Positions 59,079 through 64,000 of a DNA stretch of 64,000 bases are shown here, piece by piece. Each line of letters starts with the position of its first letter. The stretch's first letter is position 1. The position numbers and the translations under genes are program-made. The stretch spans positions 3,968,001-4,032,000 of the forward strand of contig OZ234494.1 of the NCBI GenBank assembly GCA_965153455.1, read 5' to 3'. Under the pieces are notes generated by a model, which ran no database searches, had not been told where the DNA came from, and saw nothing but the letters and a program-made list of their open reading frames with translations. Source of the DNA: Sphagnum compactum. Its lineage: Eukaryota > Bryophyta > Sphagnopsida > Sphagnales.

Positions 59079-62000
59079 TCAATCATCCCCATTGACAGAG
59101 AGAGAGAAGGGTGCAATTTCAACATCAAATGTTGCCAGGGACTTCTCATCTGTGTACTTCATTTGATAAGCTCCCTCCTGCAAAGTAAAAATAAGTACTG
59201 GCTCACAGAACCAGTCTAGCAAATTCCTCACAATGTATAAATGTGTCATCAAATGACTATTTGACATGAACCCACTGATTGTAGTGGCAATTCACAGTCA
59301 GAGGAAAAGTTAACCTTGCTGTGCTTCCATCACAAACTGAGAAAACACGTGAATATGGAAGTGCTCCAATCTTATCCTAAACAACTTACCATTCTTCCTG
59401 TGGAAGTGCTCAGTGGACATGCTGATGTATACTCAAAACTAGTTCCTGGAAGTAGCACTGGTTGTTGTCCTGTGACTCCTAAACCCCTGCATGGAGAACA
59501 ACTTTTTCTGTCAGAAATTAACTCCAACCATAAACCTACTCCTTAATGCAAGGTCCATAAACCAAAATGTCAGACTTGCTTCTCTCCAGTAGTAGTCTAG
59601 CACTTTCCTTTGTAGCAGGAACCCCTGCTTCTCATTGCAGTACATGATAAAGAATGGTTCTTGATCTGAAGTAACCATAGTTCCAAGGTTATGTTAAAGC
59701 TGTTTTCAAGACTTGTCAATTGGATCTCTGACAATGGAAGGAGCATAAATTTGGTAACTGACACACAACAAAGACTATAAAACCAGCAGGAACAACAAAT
59801 GCAAGCAGTTGAAGATATTCTCTGAGAACATAACACAGATAGTAGATGATATAATCACCTAACATGCTCAATCTTTCCAGCAGCATCAGTGATAATCCAA
59901 TGCCTGCTTAAAAGCTGAACACTCCGGAAACCTTCATTACTGATGCGAATCCGATATGCAAAAAAGTATTGTTGTTTGCAAGGTTGGCTTCGATCTCTGA
60001 CATAGACACTCCGCACACGGACACGAATTCCCTGCAGTCCATTCACCAAGCATGCAATAAGAAAACATAAAAATCTTTCATCTCCTACTGCAACTCAGAA
60101 CTTGCTTGACTATATTTGATGGGAGAAAAGGTCAAACAACGTTGGACAGTTCTGCACAGGCTGTAGGGGAAGAGGAGAAGCACTCAAACAGCATAGCAAT
60201 AATAGCCTGTTGTTATGTTAAAGCAAGCCACCAGAGAAGTAGATAGTGTAACTTTGGCCATCTACCCTCATTACCTCAGTAGTGATGTCACTAAAACACT
60301 TCAATCGAGTGTGATCCTTTTGAGGAGCTAATCTGTTTAGCTCATCCCGGTACCTTGCAGCATCCTGCACAGGATGCACTCATGTGAGATGCAAATAGGT
60401 TCAAAAGTATGAATTCCAAACCTATTCCTGATATAGTCACTTCTACAAATCAAACAAGCAATGATCAACAGATTTTCCTTGGGGCACAATTCAAGTGAAA
60501 TCTTTGACTGTACACTTGTTATTACCCAGTAAAACACTAATACAGAACCCAGGAAGGAAATGGGCAAGTCTCTTAATGGCCATAATAGTACTCTGCTTAT
60601 TCAGCTCTTCCACTCCAAGACACTAAATCTTTGTAGATGTAGAGAGAGTTCAGTGCAATACAGCATACTGCTCTTCTGCAATGGCCTTCTCCATCATTGT
60701 CTTCAGCCTCAACACAGGATCTTCACATTCAAGTGCCTTTATCATGTCCCTAAGTCGAGCAGCCTCTTTATAGTCCTGCAAAATCCCCCACATTAACATG
60801 TTATCCAAATAGCAACCCCTTGACATTACCAGCTAGGTCATACCTGAACCTCTTTCAATGGTTTTGATTGGAGTGACATTTCTTTTCAACCAGACAAAAA
60901 GGCAGGTACATTGAAGTTCATGACATCAGAGGCAGTCATATGCCCTACAATTTGCCCACTGCCAACTGAAGCCTCCCATGGCAGTATGGAATCATGTTGC
61001 TCTTCTCCACCTTACGAAGTTTCTCTCCAAACTCCAAATTCAATACTAGAAGGCACTCTCAGAAAAAAAAAGAGGTCACAGTAGTTTGGTATCTGTAAGC
61101 TATCATGAATCATCTGCTTAGAGTTCTTCCCAAAGGTCTGCAATCAGTCATACCTCTTGGTCTGTGGCAATATCCAACTGGAGTTGTAATTGGATCAACA
61201 TTTGACCATGAAGCATTGATAAATCAGCACCTGGAGTAACAGCTGGAGTGACAGTTTGTCCTCCTTCATCCATCCCTATTCCAGAAAAACATATTCCCGG
61301 TTGACAATCAAAAAAGTTGGTATATTTATTATGGCTCCCTTTTAATAGGCCTTAAGCTTGCACTCAAGCAGGATGGTTTCATGTGTCCGCAACCAAATAC
61401 AGAATTGAGAGGATGACCTAACATCTCTTCAATTTACAGGAAAAGATAAATTTCTTGCAGAAAGGATGTAGGTTGATTTCAATTGCTCTAGTCAGTGACT
61501 GGACTTGTATGAGTAACTGTTACATTTGGCAATCAGTCCACTTAGGGAGAGATGCAATGAGGAATTGGCTGATTGAAACTTGTAAGGCTAAACACAACTG
61601 AGAGAGGCTAGAGTCCCAAATGATGCTTTCAATTCATGTCAACCGAGCTTCAATCCTCAATTGCACTAGTTTTTCAGCCAATGCCAAGCAAGAAGTAGAA
61701 AAACAATGCTGAGAAATCCCATTTCAGAATTGAAGCTGACCTGTTTCTCCAGTTCCCATCTGTAATTTACCTCATTTACAGAGGTTCAGCTACTCAGAGA
61801 AAGCAGACAACCCAAGGGGAGTGGCAACAGAGAGAATGAAGCTGCAGAAGCAGCAAACAAATGAAATCAAACAGAGCTTACCTGCTCTGGCTGTTCCAAC
61901 ACTCCATCTTCCTCTGCTGTGCAATCGTTTGCTTGGGAACAAAGACTCAAGGTTCACTTTCCCTGGCCATTTTGCTGGTCGTCTAGTTTCAACACCAGAG

Positions 62001-62173
62001 ATAGGGTTTTGCTGAATAGATGAGTATGTGCAGCTACCACAGGAATTACTGCTACAAGGACTGCTGGTGCTAATTCTGTATGCTCTGTCTGTTTCGGTAG
62101 TTGGGAGCTGGAGATCGTTCAACCAACAAGAATCACTAACAGCTAACAAACCTGATTTTCCCAACACTGCCAT
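59079..62173 (-). CDS. UVR-motif and ApaG-domain protein, probably plastid-targeted
   Basis: Seven exons: 62173-61882, 61275-61154, 60775-60662, 60364-60275, 60031-59859, 59486-59390, 59177-59079, giving 328 residues with all junctions in frame. The ATG at 62173 follows an in-frame stop. Residues 1-~97 are Ser/Thr/Arg-rich with little acid ([16 protein letters not shown]), like a transit peptide. Two UVR-like helices follow: [16 protein letters not shown] (139-154) and [16 protein letters not shown]. The ApaG domain occupies ~207-325: [83 protein letters not shown] and [12 protein letters not shown] motifs mediate protein contacts in UvrB/UvrC, Clp adaptors and EXECUTER proteins. ApaG is a fibronectin-III-like fold, also found in some F-box proteins, with no settled catalysis. 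The molecular role is therefore unknown. A long, probably spliced leader extends to about 63430. Confidence 0.92.
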
Positions 62174-62680
62174 TCTTCTGTTTCTCAATCAAATTAACTT
62201 GTAAAAAGCAAGCTAAGACTCTGAAGGGTGGCAAGACTTTTGTCCATGTCTCAAGAGCATGGCGAGCACCAATTCAAGGCTGTCAGGATTTTTTTAGCAA
62301 AAGACTAGTGATTGTAACCCTATAAACTCATCTGCTGAAATTGTGACAATCTGCAGCTGGCACCTCCAAGTGGAACAAGAAACTGCCCGTAAAATTCCAG
62401 CAGATTCTAGGAGCACTCCAAAGGTAGAGAATATATCCTGGAGACCAGGATGTGTACTGTAGACCAATGTGTGTCAGTCAGTCTGAAATGTAGACTGCCT
62501 TGGGATGCTGAAAACACTCTCTGAACACAAAAGGAGTATAACAACCAGATCTTTGGGGTGGGGGGGAGGAATTCTCCAAACAAGAGTTGTAGACTTCCTA
62601 TTACGTCACAAGGTTTCTCAGATGCTCCGGAACTCCTCAAACTCCTCCAGACGCAAGACTAGGACCTCCGGCTTGTTGAC

Positions 62681-63250
62681 CTAGAAGATTGAATCCTCCT
62701 CCTCTTCCTTCTCTTCAAGAACCGCAATGAACGCGACACAATGCGAGAAGGTTATGCTTCGGAATCTGAAGAAGAAATAAAAGAAAAATCCGTTTCATTC
62801 ACTACACCAAAATATCTCTGAGCTCTATCGTTTTCTTACCGAGAGAACGAGAAAATCACGAAAACCACCTGATGTAAGTTCACCAAAAAAAAAAGAGGAA
62901 AGTTTCTTGTTAGTAGCGCTAAACATACAAGGCTATCAAAGCAGAATAAACAAAAACATACGGGGAACAAGGAACGCACAAGAGAACAACAACAACAACA
63001 ACAGAAGCCTCGTCAAAGTTCCAAATGAGTACAACATTCCATTGCAAGGATTCAGGAAACCACTGAAAAAAAAGTAAAAAAAGAAAACAATCAAATCCAG
63101 CTCTCTAACAAGACGCCATAAGATTCTCACCAGGAAAAGAACAAGAAGAAGCATTAAGGTCAAAAAAAAGACTTACTCGTCATCATTGGAGAGTGGGAAA
63201 ATGATAGAAGGTCTAGCAGGAAGAACGTCCTCAAAGCTTCCAAAACACAT
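62681..63250 (-). CDS. Candidate small spliced ORF (52 codons) in the leader of the UVR/ApaG gene
   Basis: Exon 1 runs from an ATG at 63250 to a good donor (GACGA|GTAAGT) after 63177. Exon 2 starts at 62765 after TTTCTTCTTCAG and ends with TAG at 62683-62681. The phase-2 junction gives MCFGSFEDVLPARPS, PLSNDDEFRSITFSHCVAFI, then an acidic tail EEKEEEEDSIF. The frame is open across the junction and the exon 1 region is GC-richer than its surroundings. It lies upstream of the UVR/ApaG ATG on the same strand, so it may be an upstream ORF of that transcript, or an independent microprotein gene. I do not recognise a family, and other splice choices cannot be excluded. Confidence 0.4.
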
Positions 63251-63444
63251 AACCACCGCAACAATCGTGGAAGCAAAAGCCCCACGAGATAGGCGACGGA
63301 GAGCTCCACGATCGGTCGAATGGGAAAGGGAAGAGAAAACCGCGAGCGAAGCAAAAAACCACGACGCAACGACCGACACTCCTACGCTGCTGTCAAATAG
63401 TAACGAAGACACAAAAACCAATAAGCAAACAGATTAGGGCTGCC

Positions 63445-63565
63445 TTGCTAGGCACCTACTTCTAGGTACCTATCTATATTGGACAAGATAAACATAACCC
63501 ACATTGGCTGGTACCTTGGACTGGATCAGATGGGTACCTACCTACCTACTACCTATACCTACCCC
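63445..63565. repeat. Short GTAG/TACC-type degenerate repeat
   Basis: It contains TAGGCACCTACTTCTAGGTA and GGGTACCTACCTACCTACTA. It is the same sequence type as the tracts at 40545 and 50585 and lies just upstream of the probable start of the UVR/ApaG transcript. Confidence 0.75.
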
Positions 63566-63649
63566 CCTTTCGTTGGGCCCTGCCCCAACAAGGACAGGGA
63601 CGAACAGTACAAAGGAGGAATTTTTTTTCTTTGGAAAAAATTGTGCCCA

Positions 63650-63830
63650 AGTCGCCATATTCTGAGGGGAAAAAAGTTCTGAAATCGCCATATTTTGACT
63701 CTAGGTCCTGTTCCTGGAAACAAAGCAGGATTCTAATTTATTTATTTTTTCCCAACTTTCCTCTCTGACTGGTTGTCAAATTTGGCTCGTTCCTCTTGTG
63801 GACGATCGCCAATTCACCTACCTCACAAAA
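63650..63830 (+). repeat. Dispersed repeat, copy 2 (upstream of the UVR/ApaG gene)
   Basis: Counterpart of 43405-43580 with the same block order. Here CGCCATATT occurs twice (63652 and 63684), so this copy has a small internal duplication that copy 1 lacks or has lost. Its distance from the presumed promoter is about 250 bases. Confidence 0.75.
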
Positions 63831-64000
63831 ATTTATAAAAACATTTGGTAAAAAAAGTTTGCTTTGATAGTACATTGGGACCTTTGGCACTAATTATATT
63901 ATTTGTAAATTTTTAGACTTTTTCACACAAAAGAAAAGCTTTTTTCAAGGGAAAAAAAATCCGAAAGAGATTAGGAATATTTTTGGAATATTCAGGAGTA
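63831..64000. other. AT-rich right edge of window
   Basis: No recognisable feature. Confidence 0.5.

Noticed and set aside
60847-60885. Possible extra exon of the UVR/ApaG gene (reading [12 protein letters not shown] on the minus strand)
   Set aside because: It has a good donor, but an in-frame stop lies just upstream and its only nearby acceptor gives the wrong phase. Joining exon 2 (ending DQE) directly to the exon starting [10 protein letters not shown] keeps frame and fits the UVR motif.
62936-63163. Alternative second exon in the UVR/ApaG leader (Leu-rich frame on the minus strand)
   Set aside because: It can be spliced in phase after the same donor, but the result is a Leu run from a (TTG)n tract (plus-strand AACAACAAC) without family resemblance. 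The exon at 62765 looks more coding-like. Not excluded by sequence alone.

Overview
The window looks like nuclear DNA of a land plant. It carries three intron-containing genes of plant families (a methylesterase, a strictosidine-synthase-like protein and a probably plastid-targeted UVR/ApaG protein), GT-AG introns, interstitial CCCTAAA-type telomere motifs and many decayed transposons in very AT-rich DNA. The transposon-rich layout and the look of the genes suggest a seed-free plant (bryophyte, lycophyte or fern), but the sequence alone does not settle the species. No bacterial-style operons, CRISPR arrays, rRNA or tRNA genes were seen.

Layout. 1-0.7 kb: pyrimidine-rich DNA with telomere-like motifs. 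0.75-6.24 kb: a decayed LINE whose first ORF is split by a 0.9-kb insertion. 6.2-27 kb: AT-rich transposon graveyard holding a PIF/Harbinger transposase remnant, a nearly full-length BED-finger hAT transposase pseudogene, small elements with CACTA-type ends, an unidentified coding remnant and a 2-kb structure with ~550-bp inverted arms. 27.2-29.7 kb: an intact five-exon methylesterase gene (+), with a 40-bp tandem array in intron 3 and a ~120-bp tandem array after the stop. 30.6-41 kb: duplicated and simple repeats, a 2-kb CACTA-ended element and a second hAT remnant. 41.8-44.05 kb: an intact four-exon strictosidine-synthase-like gene (-), whose 3' end has been amplified into a tandem array. 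44-59 kb: mostly noncoding, with a third hAT pseudogene cut by a 1,967-bp CACTA-ended insertion. 59.1-63.4 kb: an intact seven-exon UVR + ApaG gene (-) with a probable spliced leader carrying a 52-codon ORF.

How the parts relate. The three host genes have no evident shared pathway: hormone-ester or chlorophyll-breakdown type hydrolase, beta-propeller hydrolase of the secretory membrane system, and plastid UVR/ApaG protein. The repeats relate to each other more clearly. At least five insertions have CACTA-like termini and matching 3-bp target duplications, and one of them interrupts a hAT coding sequence at a point where removing it restores the reading frame. Both repeat arrays that follow a host gene have ~115-125-bp units, and one is visibly built from the last codons of the gene beside it.

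All gene models were made by reading splice sites and frames by eye. Calls of intactness mean that no stop or frameshift was seen in the spliced frame.
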